A DNA stretch of 64,000 bases from Spirosoma foliorum (GCF_014117325.1 NZ_CP059732.1:4043001-4107000); one strand, 5' to 3'. Positions 33,171-42,268 are shown, counted from the first letter of the stretch. Program-made: numbers and translations. The notes: a model not told the origin generated them from the sequence alone.

Positions 33171-34424
33171 ATGTCAATAGCGGGGAAACATATCCTTGTT
33201 GGTGTAACAGGCAGTATTTCAGCCTACAAATCGGCCCTGTTAGTTCGCCTGCTTGTTAAGGCAGGAGCCGAAGTTCAGGTTGTCATGACCGAAGCCGCTC
33301 AGGCTTTTATTACTCCATTGACTCTCGCTACCTTATCAAAGCGGCCAGCTCTGTCAACCTTCGTATCTTCCGAATCGGGGCAATCAGGCAATGGTAGCTG
33401 GAACAATCATGTAGAGTTGGGTTTGTGGGCAGATGCGATTGTTATCGCTCCTGCTTCGGCAAATACACTGGCTCGTTGCGCAACAGGTTTATGCAATAAC
33501 CTATTGGCAGCGGTTTATTTGTCTACTCGATGCCCGGTATTTTTCGCGCCCGCTATGGATGTCGATATGTATCGTCATCCAACAACAGTCGAAAACCTGC
33601 GTCGACTCGAATCATTTGGCAATCACATTATCCAGGCTGAACACGGCGAATTGGCCAGTGGCCTAATTGGAGAAGGCCGACTCGCCGAGCCCGAAACGAT
33701 TGTACAATTGCTCCACGAGTTTTTTGAGAAAAAAGACAGCCCTCAAGAAATAGGTAATTTGGCGGGGAAACGTGTTTTAATCACAGCGGGACCTACCCAA
33801 GAGCCCATCGATCCCGTCCGCTACATTAGCAATCATTCGACCGGAAAAATGGGGTATGCCATTGCCAGTGCTTTTGCGATGGCCGGAGCCATCGTCACGT
33901 TAGTTAGTGGCCCTACTACCCTATCAATCGCTCATCCAGGCATCCAGCGGATTCAGGTTCGATCAGCTCAGGAGATGTTTGAAGCTGCACTACTAGCTTT
34001 CGGTGAAGCCGACATCGTTGTACTAAGTGCGGCTGTTGCCGATTATACACCAGCTCACCCCGCCGATCGGAAAATCAAGAAAAAAGAAACCTTCTTTTCC
34101 CTCGAACTCACTAAAACCACCGACATTGCTGCCACGCTCGGAACCCAGAAACAACCCAATCAATTGATGATGGGATTCGCTCTGGAGACAGATAATGAGT
34201 ATGAAAACGCAATAAAGAAACTTCATGCAAAGAATCTGGACTGGATTGTGCTAAATTCATTACGCGATGCTGGTGCTGGTTTTGGACACGATACGAATAA
34301 AATCACCGTTATTGACAAAGAGGGACAAACACACGAATTTGCGCTAAAATCGAAAGATGATGTGGCACAGGATTTGGTGAACTTAGTTGTCCAAAAGCTC
34401 AACCCGTTGCAAAGCCCTACCTAA
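33171..34424 (+). CDS. coaBC: Bifunctional phosphopantothenoylcysteine decarboxylase / phosphopantothenate-cysteine ligase
   Basis: A 417-residue CoaBC, catalysing two steps of coenzyme A synthesis: CTP-dependent coupling of cysteine to phosphopantothenate, then decarboxylation. The N-terminal flavin-dependent CoaC half starts GKHILVGVTGSISAYKSALL, with NHVELGLWADAIVIAPASAN (active-site His) and PAMDVDMYRHP. The CoaB half begins near 197 with GKRVLITAGPTQEPIDPVRY and ISNHSTGKMG, and later has KIKKKETFFSLELTKTTDI. Normal length and full motifs. It is followed by porD and recN, a common Bacteroidota order. Confidence 0.95.
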   Translation: MSIAGKHILVGVTGSISAYKSALLVRLLVKAGAEVQVVMTEAAQAFITPLTLATLSKRPALSTFVSSESGQSGNGSWNNHVELGLWADAIVIAPASANTLARCATGLCNNLLAAVYLSTRCPVFFAPAMDVDMYRHPTTVENLRRLESFGNHIIQAEHGELASGLIGEGRLAEPETIVQLLHEFFEKKDSPQEIGNLAGKRVLITAGPTQEPIDPVRYISNHSTGKMGYAIASAFAMAGAIVTLVSGPTTLSIAHPGIQRIQVRSAQEMFEAALLAFGEADIVVLSAAVADYTPAHPADRKIKKKETFFSLELTKTTDIAATLGTQKQPNQLMMGFALETDNEYENAIKKLHAKNLDWIVLNSLRDAGAGFGHDTNKITVIDKEGQTHEFALKSKDDVAQDLVNLVVQKLNPLQSPT

Positions 34425-34493
34425 CCCTAATGCGCTCTCTATCATTTGTTTATAATGGAGAAAAAGCATAATTTATACAGCAAATCATTTCGA

Positions 34494-35399
34494 ATGCGAA
34501 CGGTACATACTCTATTTTTGCTACTCTTTTTGTCTGCCTTTGCTCAGGCACAAGAGTTGAACTGTCAGGTGACAGTTAACTCTGACCAGTTGTTTGCCCA
34601 GCAGAAAACAGATTTTGCCTACGTAAGCCAGTTGAAGGGCATCATTACGGAGTTTATGAACAACCGGCGCTGGAGCAACGAACAGTTTGCCGTTAACGAG
34701 CGTATTAACTGCTCCATGAACATCAACCTGGTGAAATCATTGTCGCAGGGAGTATTCGAAGCCACGGCCCAAATTGTTGTTACTCGCCCGGTTTATGGTA
34801 CCAACTACGAAACGACCATTTTTAGCTACGTAGACCGGGCCTTCAACTTTGTTTACCTACCAACAACGCCGGTCTACTTTCGGGAAAATCAATTCTCAGA
34901 CGACCTGACTTCGTTACTGGCTTACTATGCTAATGTCATTTTGGCCGTTGATTATGACACATTTAGCAAAGAAGGCGGGAGTCAGTTTATACAAAAAGCT
35001 TATAGCATTACGAATCTGGCTCAGCAGGGATCATCCAATGGGGCCTGGCAAGCCGGGGGTGACCGACGTAACCGGTATTGGCTCATCGAGAATCTGCAGA
35101 ATCAGCAATTAATTCCTTTTCGCGATGGCATGTACACCTACCACCGCTTGGGATTAGATATGTTTGCAGGCAACCCCGTACAGGTACGAAAACAGATCCT
35201 TGATTTACTGGCTACGATTCGTACCATTGGCCTTCAGATGCCCAATTCGGTACTGCTTAATTCGTTTTTTGACGCTAAGTCGCAGGAACTCTATAATATT
35301 CTATTCGAAGGCACCCCTACCGAGCGTCAGAAAGCCTTCGATTTACTTTCGTATCTGGACCCGGCCAAGACAGAAAATTACCGAAAATTAATTCAGTGA
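34494..35399 (+). CDS. porD: PorD-like protein, DUF4835 (type IX secretion component)
   Basis: A DUF4835 family protein. ATG 34494 gives a clean signal peptide (MRTVHTLFLLLFLSAFAQAQ); the frame is also open from ATG 34455 and TTG 34446. The mature part starts ELNCQVTVNSDQLFAQQKTD, exactly as PorD proteins do, with MNNRRWSNEQFAVNERINCS and the long conserved middle. PorD is needed for type IX secretion, probably in the periplasm or outer membrane. It is between coaBC and recN. The presence of a sorting-domain cargo at 30909-31571 is consistent. Confidence 0.88.
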   Translation: MRTVHTLFLLLFLSAFAQAQELNCQVTVNSDQLFAQQKTDFAYVSQLKGIITEFMNNRRWSNEQFAVNERINCSMNINLVKSLSQGVFEATAQIVVTRPVYGTNYETTIFSYVDRAFNFVYLPTTPVYFRENQFSDDLTSLLAYYANVILAVDYDTFSKEGGSQFIQKAYSITNLAQQGSSNGAWQAGGDRRNRYWLIENLQNQQLIPFRDGMYTYHRLGLDMFAGNPVQVRKQILDLLATIRTIGLQMPNSVLLNSFFDAKSQELYNILFEGTPTERQKAFDLLSYLDPAKTENYRKLIQ

Positions 35400-35498
35400 G
35401 CGAACAACAACGACCACTATTCCTGTTACTTATGTATGGCTGCTTATTCCATTTAGTAGCTTAATCTGGTACTTGCTCACTGTTAACTGTTTCTGATT

Positions 35499-37166
35499 TT
35501 GTTATCGCATTTACTAATAAAAAACTATGCACTGATTGACGAACTCGAACTCATGCCCGACCGTGAGTTGAATATTATCACGGGCGAAACAGGAGCTGGA
35601 AAGTCAATCATGTTAGGGGCTATTGGGTTGCTGTTAGGTAACCGGGCAGATACCCGCGCTTTATATAATCCTGAACAGAAATGTGTTATTGAAGGTACAT
35701 TTGGTGTAACTGGTTACGCCATCGAACGTATTTTCGATGAAGAAGAATTAGACTATTCCAATACCTGCATTGTTCGTCGGGAAATTAGTGTGAGTGGTAA
35801 ATCGCGGGCGTTTGTCAATGACACACCGGTCAATCTGGAAACCCTTCGTCGGGTAACAAGCCAGATGATGGACATTCACTCTCAACACGATTCTGTTCTG
35901 CTTGGGTCTAATGAGTATCAATTGGAAATTATTGATACGTACGCCCAGAACGACAATTTATTACGCAGCTATCGTACTGATTATCAAACTTATCGAACGA
36001 AGAAGGCTGCTTATGATCAGTTGCAATCGGAAGCCGCGTCGATGCGAAAAGAGTTTGATTACAATAACTTTCTGTACGAAGAATTAGTCAAAGCACAACT
36101 GCAACCCGATGAGCAGGAATCGCTCGAACAAGAGTTGACAATTCTGGAGAATGCGGAGGAAATAAAGGAACGTCTGCAACTCGCCTACGAATACCTCGAC
36201 AATACCGAACAATCCGTCATTGACTTTTTAAAGGGTGCGGTTAGTAATCTGGCCTACATCAGTAAGCTTTCGGATCAGTATGAACAATTGCAGCAACGGG
36301 CGCAAAGCAGTCTGATTGAGTTACGTGATTTAGCCGATGAAATCAGCACGGAGCAAGATCAGGTAGAAGTGGACGATGTTCGTGCGGAAACTATTCGCGA
36401 ACGCCTGAATTTACTGTACCAACTCCAGACCAAGCATCAGGTTAAAGATGTGCAAGCCTTGATTGCTTTACGGAACGAATTGGCCCAGAAAGTGAGCAAA
36501 GTGCTGAACCTGGACGATGCCCTTGGCGAAGCCAAAGCACAAGCCTCAGCCGCATACGCTCAATTGCAAATCTCTGCCGAAGCCTTGTCGGCTTCCCGGC
36601 AAGCTGTGCTCTCCCCTATCGAGCAGGAAATTGGCACCTTGTTGTATGACTTGGGCATGCCAAACGCATCGCTAAAGATTCAGGCTGAAACAAGTAAACC
36701 AACCCTCGCGGGAGTCGATACGATATCGTTTTTGTTCAGTGCCAATAAGGGAATGAAACCTCAGCAACTGAAAAATGTGGCTTCTGGTGGTGAATTTTCG
36801 CGATTGATGATGGCGATTAAATATATTCTGGCTAGTAAACGATCACTACCGACTATTATTTTCGATGAGATTGATACGGGAGTATCGGGCGAAATTGCCA
36901 TTAAAATGGGCAACATGATGCACGATATGTCGCACAGTCACCAGATTATTGCCATTACTCATCTCCATCAGATAGCCGGACAAGGCACTGCGCATTATTT
37001 CGTTTACAAAGATCACTCGTCCGACAAAACGGTTAGCCGAATTAAAAAACTAACGTTGGACGAACGCATCAACGAAATCGCCCAAATGATTGGTGGTAAA
37101 AATCCGTCGGCGAGCGTCCTCAAAAATGCTCGTGAAATCCTGAAAAAACGCGCAACAGTAAAGTAA
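35499..37166 (+). CDS. recN: DNA repair protein RecN
   Basis: A 555-residue RecN, an SMC-like ATPase acting in double-strand break repair. It starts at TTG 35499, because MLSHLLIKNYALIDELEL is the conserved RecN N-terminus and no ATG precedes it. Walker A GETGAGKS is at 29-36. A central coiled coil spans about 155-380. The ABC signature region VASGGEFSRLMMAIK lies near 427-441, and Walker B IIFDEIDTGVSG near 452-463. Complete and normal in length. A GATGTATG-class repeat follows its stop. Confidence 0.95.
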   Translation: MLSHLLIKNYALIDELELMPDRELNIITGETGAGKSIMLGAIGLLLGNRADTRALYNPEQKCVIEGTFGVTGYAIERIFDEEELDYSNTCIVRREISVSGKSRAFVNDTPVNLETLRRVTSQMMDIHSQHDSVLLGSNEYQLEIIDTYAQNDNLLRSYRTDYQTYRTKKAAYDQLQSEAASMRKEFDYNNFLYEELVKAQLQPDEQESLEQELTILENAEEIKERLQLAYEYLDNTEQSVIDFLKGAVSNLAYISKLSDQYEQLQQRAQSSLIELRDLADEISTEQDQVEVDDVRAETIRERLNLLYQLQTKHQVKDVQALIALRNELAQKVSKVLNLDDALGEAKAQASAAYAQLQISAEALSASRQAVLSPIEQEIGTLLYDLGMPNASLKIQAETSKPTLAGVDTISFLFSANKGMKPQQLKNVASGGEFSRLMMAIKYILASKRSLPTIIFDEIDTGVSGEIAIKMGNMMHDMSHSHQIIAITHLHQIAGQGTAHYFVYKDHSSDKTVSRIKKLTLDERINEIAQMIGGKNPSASVLKNAREILKKRATVK

Positions 37167-37255
37167 TGATGTATGGTGTAGGATGTATGATATAGATTCC
37201 CAAAATACATCATATACCCTATATCATATATCTTACCTCATATACCAATTATACA
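37167..37255. repeat. Intergenic inverted repeat, GATGTATGAT-word class
   Basis: Left: GATGTATGGTGTAGGATGTA then TGATATAG. Right: ATACATCATATACCCTATAT then CATATATC. The arms pair imperfectly. It starts at the recN stop codon and ends just before a lipoprotein gene. Same words as 7733-7805. Confidence 0.7.
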
Positions 37256-37267
37256 TAACTCCATTCT

Positions 37268-37726
37268 ATGAACAAAACTACACAGACACTTGCCATCTTA
37301 GTTGCCCTTAGCGGTGCTTTCTGGTCCTGTAATTCGGGAGAAGAGGCCGTTAAAAAGGCAGAAAACGAGGTATTTGCCATTCATGATGAGATTATGCCTA
37401 AAGTAATGGGCGATCTCGTCAAATTGAAGAAACAATTGAATCAGCGTGGCACATCGCTCGATAGCCTGAAGGCCAATGGCTCAGCCGCAGCCACCGTACG
37501 AGTCGATGAGGAAAAAGCACAAGTGACTCGACTGAACCAGGATCTGCTCGTTGCTGATAGCCTTATGAACAATTGGATGGCTCAATACAATGGCGATACA
37601 CTCGCAAAACTCTCTTCCGACGAAGCGCTGAATTATCTGGCCGCACAAAAAGATCAAATTACGGATGTCAAGAAAAAAGTTAATACCAGCATTGAACAAG
37701 CCAAGCAGTTTTTGGAGAAAAAATAG
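37268..37726 (+). CDS. Small lipoprotein with a coiled-coil domain, unknown
   Basis: A 152-residue protein with a lipoprotein signal (LAILVALSGAFWSCNSG; lipobox FWSC). The mature part is helical and heptad-like (VMGDLVKLKKQLNQRGTSLD, VRVDEEKAQVTRLNQDLLVA). Its last 62 bases overlap the start of the downstream SCO-like gene. It may form a unit with SCO and cytochrome c, for example in respiratory cofactor handling, but that is only context. Confidence 0.7.
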   Translation: MNKTTQTLAILVALSGAFWSCNSGEEAVKKAENEVFAIHDEIMPKVMGDLVKLKKQLNQRGTSLDSLKANGSAAATVRVDEEKAQVTRLNQDLLVADSLMNNWMAQYNGDTLAKLSSDEALNYLAAQKDQITDVKKKVNTSIEQAKQFLEKK

Positions 37727-38363
37727 TGGGTGGATTGTCGTAATTGGCTTTATTTCTTCTCTATGGGGCTGTGGTAATTCGTCGACGGATAAACTGCCTA
37801 TTCTAGGCCAGCGGGAAGCTGTTACCAAGGTGGTGAATGGGAAAGAAGAGACAGACTCTGTCTATCAATCCATTCCGGATTTCAAATTCGTTAGCCAATA
37901 TGGCGACACGGTAACGGCCCGAACACTCGACAATAAAATTTATGTAGCCGATTTCTTTTTTACCAGTTGTCCAACCATTTGTCCAAAAATGAAGGTGCAA
38001 CTAAAGCGGGTTTACGAGAAATTCAAGGGCAATCCAGATGTCATGTTGTTATCGCATACCATCGACCCAGCACATGACTCGGTGGCTGTGCTGAAAGAGT
38101 TTGCGCAAAACTTAGGCGTAACAGGCCGTCAATGGCTGTTTGTAACTGGCGACCGCGACAAGATTTACGATCTCGGGCAGAGTAGTTATATGGTTACGGC
38201 ACAGGCAGATAGCACAGCCCCCGGAGGTGTCATTCATAGCGGTGCATTTATTTTGGTCGACAAGGAAAAACACATACGAGGCATCTATGATGGCACAACA
38301 GAAGCCGGTGTCGATAAATTAATGACCGATATGACTCGGCTCTTGGCTGAGTACAAACCATGA
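37665..38363 (+). CDS. SCO1/SenC-family copper/thiol protein
   Basis: A 232-residue SCO family lipoprotein. It has the lipobox SSLWGC near C36 and the thioredoxin-fold copper site C102-PTI-C106 (SCPTICPKMK). The third ligand is a His in GGVIHSGAF at about 191. SCO proteins deliver copper to cytochrome oxidase or act as thiol reductases. The start is uncertain: ATG 37665 overlaps the upstream gene by 62 bp, and TTG 37695 (MNKPSSFWRKN) would shorten the N-terminus. Its stop overlaps the cytochrome c start (ATGA), so the two are coupled. Confidence 0.88.
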   Translation: MSRKKLIPALNKPSSFWRKNSGWIVVIGFISSLWGCGNSSTDKLPILGQREAVTKVVNGKEETDSVYQSIPDFKFVSQYGDTVTARTLDNKIYVADFFFTSCPTICPKMKVQLKRVYEKFKGNPDVMLLSHTIDPAHDSVAVLKEFAQNLGVTGRQWLFVTGDRDKIYDLGQSSYMVTAQADSTAPGGVIHSGAFILVDKEKHIRGIYDGTTEAGVDKLMTDMTRLLAEYKP

Positions 38364-38776
38364 TTCGACTCACCAGCCTTTTCGGCTTTTTTGGTATTCT
38401 TATTGGCCTAGTATCGTGCCAAAGCGAAGAAGAAATAAAGCGGCAACGATATATTACGGAGGGGATTCTGGTCTATAAAAACAATTGTGCCAATTGCCAT
38501 CAGAGCAAAGGCGAAGGTCTCGCTTCGCTTTATCCGCCAATTGCTAAATCAGATTTTCTAGGGGATAAAAACAAAGTTATCTGTCTGATGCGGTATGGCC
38601 AACAAGGACCTATAGTGGTGAATGGTAAACCCTATAATCGTCCAATGCCTCCGCAACCACAATTAAGTGACCTGGAAATTGCCGAGCTAGCTACGTATAT
38701 CTACAATGAGTGGGGAAACGAAACCAAATTGACAGACGTCAAATCGATAAAACCTATTCTGGAAGCGTGTAAATAA
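38360..38776 (+). CDS. Lipoprotein cytochrome c
   Basis: A 138-residue c-type cytochrome. It has a lipobox near C20 (IGLVSCQSE) and a heme-binding CxxCH (C43-AN-C46-H47, NNCANCHQSKGEG). A likely distal Met is in YNRPMPPQPQL at about 95. It ends YIYNEWGNETKLTDVKSI, typical of the family. It should be an envelope electron carrier. It is coupled to the SCO gene by an ATGA overlap, consistent with a role in respiration. Confidence 0.9.
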   Translation: MIRLTSLFGFFGILIGLVSCQSEEEIKRQRYITEGILVYKNNCANCHQSKGEGLASLYPPIAKSDFLGDKNKVICLMRYGQQGPIVVNGKPYNRPMPPQPQLSDLEIAELATYIYNEWGNETKLTDVKSIKPILEACK

Positions 38777-38820
38777 TGCAGATCTCAGTTACCAAAACAG
38801 ATTCTAGTGACGCTATAAGA

Positions 38821-38881
38821 TTCTGTTGATTCTATTCCATTGGTTAACAAAAAAAGAATCCATGGAATAGAATTAACAGAA
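38821..38881. repeat. Convergent intergenic inverted repeat, GATTCTATTCC class
   Basis: TTCTGTTGATTCTATTCCAT then TGG pairs with CCA then TGGAATAGAATTAACAGAA with two mismatches and an A-rich loop. It lies between convergent cytochrome c and lptC genes, where it could act as a two-way transcription barrier. Confidence 0.8.
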
Positions 38882-38917
38882 CTTCACAGTATCTATAAAA
38901 ATCTATTTAAAACGACT

Positions 38918-39496
38918 TTATATCCCGGTTTGTACATTGAAAACACCGGTTACTTTCCGTATGGCATATTTGGAGAAATCCTGATTCGCATCTAAGCCCA
39001 TTCCGTAGAGTTTTTCGCCCGTCAACTGGCTCAGAATTGTTACCCGTTTGTCTGTATATACTTTCTTGGTTACGGGACTCCAGGTTAATTCAGGCGTGAG
39101 AAGCTTTTCCTGCTTTTGCTTGTTAATGACCACAACGTTGCCCATTACCACATATATATCCTTCGCTTTATCATAACGGCCAGAATCGGAGCGAATCGTT
39201 GTTATTTCATCGCCCATGGGGTTAAAAAACGAAATATTAACAGGATTGGGGTAACGTCGATTTTCGTTAAGATAGCGGAGTTGTTTAGCCGTTGTCAGCT
39301 TCACTTTTAGTAAAGCCGCTTCACTATAAAGCAGCTTTACGTCATTGATTTCTTCAATAGGGCCACTATAGGGCTCTACTTTCTTAATCTGCTTACGTTC
39401 TCCGCAGGCCAGTAGTATTAATGAACAATGAATAATGAGTAATGAATAATAGAAAGATTTCCGAAGATACTGGCTTCTTGTCGCCAGCAAAATCAT
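38918..39496 (-). CDS. lptC: LPS export protein LptC
   Basis: An LptC-family lipoprotein, the inner-membrane-associated bridge of lipopolysaccharide export. Core features are YSEAALLKVKLTTAKQLRYL, NPVNISFFNPMGDEITTIRS, the DIYVVMGNVVVIN strand and LYGMGLDANQDFSKYAIRK. The frame is open to 39535; I prefer ATG 39496 (MILLATRSQYLRKS). Its lipoprotein signal core (YYSLLIIHCSLILLACG) is encoded by a repeat of the ATAATGAATAATG class. It is last in a coaX-OMP-lptC unit. Confidence 0.88.
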   Translation of the reverse strand: MILLATRSQYLRKSFYYSLLIIHCSLILLACGERKQIKKVEPYSGPIEEINDVKLLYSEAALLKVKLTTAKQLRYLNENRRYPNPVNISFFNPMGDEITTIRSDSGRYDKAKDIYVVMGNVVVINKQKQEKLLTPELTWSPVTKKVYTDKRVTILSQLTGEKLYGMGLDANQDFSKYAIRKVTGVFNVQTGI

Positions 39497-39545
39497 TTTC
39501 CTACTCGTCATTTTCCATTTTTCATTATTCATCATTCATTATCAT
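39415..39545. repeat. ATAATGAATAATG-class repeat overlapping the lptC 5' end
   Basis: One arm, ATGAACAATGAATAATGAGT then AATGAATAATA (about 39420-39450), is coding sequence for the LptC signal peptide on the minus strand. The other arm, CATTTTTCATTATTCATCAT then TCATTATCATT (about 39518-39545), is the gap before lptC. Compare 13371-13450 and 50857-50990. Confidence 0.75.
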
Positions 39546-40850
39546 TTAGTCAACAGCCCGCTTAATGAACCACCAGTCGTTCAACGAGAAGCCTAGTGCA
39601 ATCTGCACATAGCGCTCGCGAATCTGATTAGCCGTCAATACACCTCGCTGGCCCGCCACCAAGGCTAAGGTTATGTGGTTAACCAGGTTATACCCTAGTG
39701 GTAGCGAAAGGCCGATACTCCCATTGACATCATTAATGGCCTGGCCCCCTATTTTATAGGGCATTTGGTTATACTGGAAACCTGCACGGTAGGTGATCAG
39801 ATCACGGTAACGGTTTGAAGTCGGTTTAGGCGTGTACTCAATCCCAGAGGCAAACGTCATCGCATCAAACAGGCCACCCGCTTTATTATCAGCGGTACGA
39901 TACTCACTCCACTTCTGCAGGCCAACATCAACGCCCACCAATAATGACTGATTCGCCTTTTCCAGACTAATCCCAAAATGCATCTGCTGGGGCAAGGTTG
40001 CTTTACTGTTTGAGTTGAGTCGAATTGTATCAGGGGCAGTAATGGCAAGCCCAGACAAGGATGTTTGTTGATAAATATCTGTCTGCTGTGCTTTGATGCG
40101 CGCTTTTGGTTCGTAGGTAGCTCCCAAATTAAGCGTCCATTTATCGCTTAGTTTAGGGCGCCATGCACCACCCAGTTTAAAGACGACATCACTATAGTTA
40201 ACCCGATTTAAGTGCGTCACCAACAAATCGGTCGTACTGGTAACAGCTCTCGAATCGGCCGAATTGGTAACGTTACCAAACAGGAATGAAGCTTCAGCGC
40301 CTAAATAGAAGTTATTGGTAATCCGATATCCATTCGCAAACGTTGCTTTGTTCAAGCCTCCACGCCCGGTGTAATTATACGAGGCCAGATACTGTGTGCC
40401 GGGCACAGCCGTATTTTCCTGTGTGTTGTAATTAACAAACGTGTACGGCTTTAAACTTAAAGATATGTTCCAGCGAGAACTAGCCGGAAATGCCAATGCC
40501 AGGTAACCCAGATTTCCGGCCACATTACTCTGGCTCTGTTCTGTATTACTAATGTTCTGGCTAAGGCCTGCCGATTTTCCGATCAAGCCTACTTCAAAGA
40601 CAGTAAAGCGTCTGCGTTGAGCCAACAATGCCGGATTTTGAAGATTCAGATAGAAACCGCTGGCATTACTTACCCCAACACCGCCCATGCCCATATTGGT
40701 CGCATTGCCTGGACTGTACATTTCTCCGATACCCAGAGACGAATAGGGTGAATTACCCAATCCTTGCGCCAATACCATCGGCGATGTTGCGGCAACGGCC
40801 AGCAAACTATGCGTTAACGTCCGACGTATCCGCTTGTAAATTCTCAACAT
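39546..40850 (-). CDS. Outer membrane beta-barrel protein, unknown
   Basis: A 434-residue protein with a signal peptide (LTHSLLAVAATSPMVLAQ). The pattern is alternating, aromatic-flanked beta-strands to the C-terminus (SLGIGEMYSPGNATNMGMGG, ISLSLKPYTFVNYNTQ, LNLGATYEPKARIKAQQTDI), consistent with a FadL/PorV-type barrel. Its start lies inside the last 44 bases of coaX, so the two are translationally coupled. It is followed by lptC. Substrate or partner is unknown. Confidence 0.75.
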   Translation of the reverse strand: MLRIYKRIRRTLTHSLLAVAATSPMVLAQGLGNSPYSSLGIGEMYSPGNATNMGMGGVGVSNASGFYLNLQNPALLAQRRRFTVFEVGLIGKSAGLSQNISNTEQSQSNVAGNLGYLALAFPASSRWNISLSLKPYTFVNYNTQENTAVPGTQYLASYNYTGRGGLNKATFANGYRITNNFYLGAEASFLFGNVTNSADSRAVTSTTDLLVTHLNRVNYSDVVFKLGGAWRPKLSDKWTLNLGATYEPKARIKAQQTDIYQQTSLSGLAITAPDTIRLNSNSKATLPQQMHFGISLEKANQSLLVGVDVGLQKWSEYRTADNKAGGLFDAMTFASGIEYTPKPTSNRYRDLITYRAGFQYNQMPYKIGGQAINDVNGSIGLSLPLGYNLVNHITLALVAGQRGVLTANQIRERYVQIALGFSLNDWWFIKRAVD

Positions 40851-41625
40851 TATAGCGTAAAATTCGATTCAATCCAGTCAGCACCAATTCGGGCACTGCA
40901 AATATCGGCTGTTTAAGACGACTTTCAAAGGCAGGAGCATCGCCACCGCAAAGGATCACCCTAATATCGGGTCGTTCCTGACGATATAAGTCGATGATTC
41001 CGTTCAGTTCAAAGGCCAGTCCGTTCATCACGCCACTCTGCATGGCCGCTCTTGTATTTTTAGCCGTCAAGTCAGGCCACTCCTCGGCGGAGTCAACTAA
41101 TGGCAGCCGGGCCGTTTGCTCGTGCATGGCCCGAAAGCGCATGTGTAAACCCGGCGAAATCAGCCCACCCTGAAATACAGCATCGCGATCAATCAGGTCG
41201 GCAGTTAGGCAGGTTCCGAGATCCAGAATCAGACAGTCCTGATCCGGAAATAACGTCATAGCACCTACTGCAGCCGCAACCCGGTCGGCTCCAAGGGTGT
41301 TAGGCGTATCGTATGCCTTGCGTATGGGTATAGGCGTTTGGCTGTCCAGCACCCAGAAATCAGTCTGTAACCCTACTAATCGAGTCCGAATTTCATCGGC
41401 CGGACGGCTAGTCGACGAAACCAAAACATGCTCACTGGTGCGGTTGGCAAGCGCAAAAAACAGTTCGTCGGGTGAAGCATAACGACCTGTTTCAACCAGC
41501 ATCGACCCAACAAACCAGCCGGCTTTCAGGCTGGTATTCCCCCAGTCGATAACCAGGGTTGGAGAAACTTGCAGATTATGATAGGACGTATCTGTTCGAT
41601 CCATAGTTGAAAATGCAACGCTCAT
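40807..41625 (-). CDS. coaX: Type III pantothenate kinase
   Basis: A 272-residue CoaX, which phosphorylates pantothenate in the first step of coenzyme A synthesis using a monovalent-cation-dependent ASKHA fold. Motifs: DWGNTSLKAGW at 27-37, the LGADRVAAAVGA segment, and DLGTCLTADLID followed by FQGGLISPGLHMRFRAMHEQ. Length and motifs are normal. The ATG at 41625 is used; MDRTDTSYHN at residue 8 is an alternative. It leads the coaX-OMP-lptC unit; coaBC at 33171-34424 supplies later steps of the same pathway. Confidence 0.94.
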   Translation of the reverse strand: MSVAFSTMDRTDTSYHNLQVSPTLVIDWGNTSLKAGWFVGSMLVETGRYASPDELFFALANRTSEHVLVSSTSRPADEIRTRLVGLQTDFWVLDSQTPIPIRKAYDTPNTLGADRVAAAVGAMTLFPDQDCLILDLGTCLTADLIDRDAVFQGGLISPGLHMRFRAMHEQTARLPLVDSAEEWPDLTAKNTRAAMQSGVMNGLAFELNGIIDLYRQERPDIRVILCGGDAPAFESRLKQPIFAVPELVLTGLNRILRYNVENLQADTSDVNA

Positions 41626-42268
41626 GTAGCGAACAAAATTTATTCAGCCTGGAGGTTTTAAGTTTTTTTAACGACAGAATCACGCTTTCCCCTTTACCAA
41701 GGCTATCGTTATCGTATATGACAATCAAGGCACACAAAAGAACTTTTGAACGTATGGTGTAGCTACAACGAATCGGCATGATGATTGCCTGCTACCAAGG
41801 CATGAACTTTCAATTAAAATCTTTTTTTATTCAATATTCAGGAAACATTTCTGACAGAATAACGTTTCCTTGATAATACCGCAACAAAACATTACCTTTG
41901 TTACCATCAATCTAGTTGGCAGGTTTGGGTTCTTCAGAAATAGATACAACCCATAACGACAGCTGATAATCGCAACGGCGAACCGCCATTTTCCAAACGT
42001 TTTTAGTAAACACTACATCTGGCCCCACCAGACGGTGAAGTTTGGATCAGGCAATCACTCCAAGTTATATTTTTGGTTTATTTTTCAATACGTAATCACT
42101 TGAATTTGTTGAGGTTAGTTTGGTTCATTAATCAATAACCCCACAACCAGACCAACCAGGTCTCTTAACGCGCCTACCAAAACAGCGGTTTCTTACTATC
42201 AACAATCCTCAACTTATATCCTTACCGCTCAGGCGGTCCTTTCAAGGTTTATCGCTAACCTGACCTCT
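41626..42268. other. 643-bp gap between coaX and rho
   Basis: It contains a canonical promoter at 41870-41900. From the expected start site to the rho ATG there is a leader of about 360 nt. A small hairpin CCGCTCAGGCGG (about 42226-42237) lies near its end. No gene is supported. Long leaders before rho are known in other bacteria in connection with Rho autoregulation. Confidence 0.6.
41870..41900 (+). promoter_or_regulatory. Bacteroidota-type promoter of rho
   Basis: TTG at 41870-41872, a 20-nt spacer, and TACCTTTG at 41893-41900, an exact TTG-N20-TAnnTTTG match. It is about 370 nt upstream of the rho start codon. Confidence 0.78.

Noticed and set aside
41576-41779. Minus-strand frame before coaX
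   Set aside because: It overlaps the coaX start in another frame, has no family features and is likely promoter/leader sequence.
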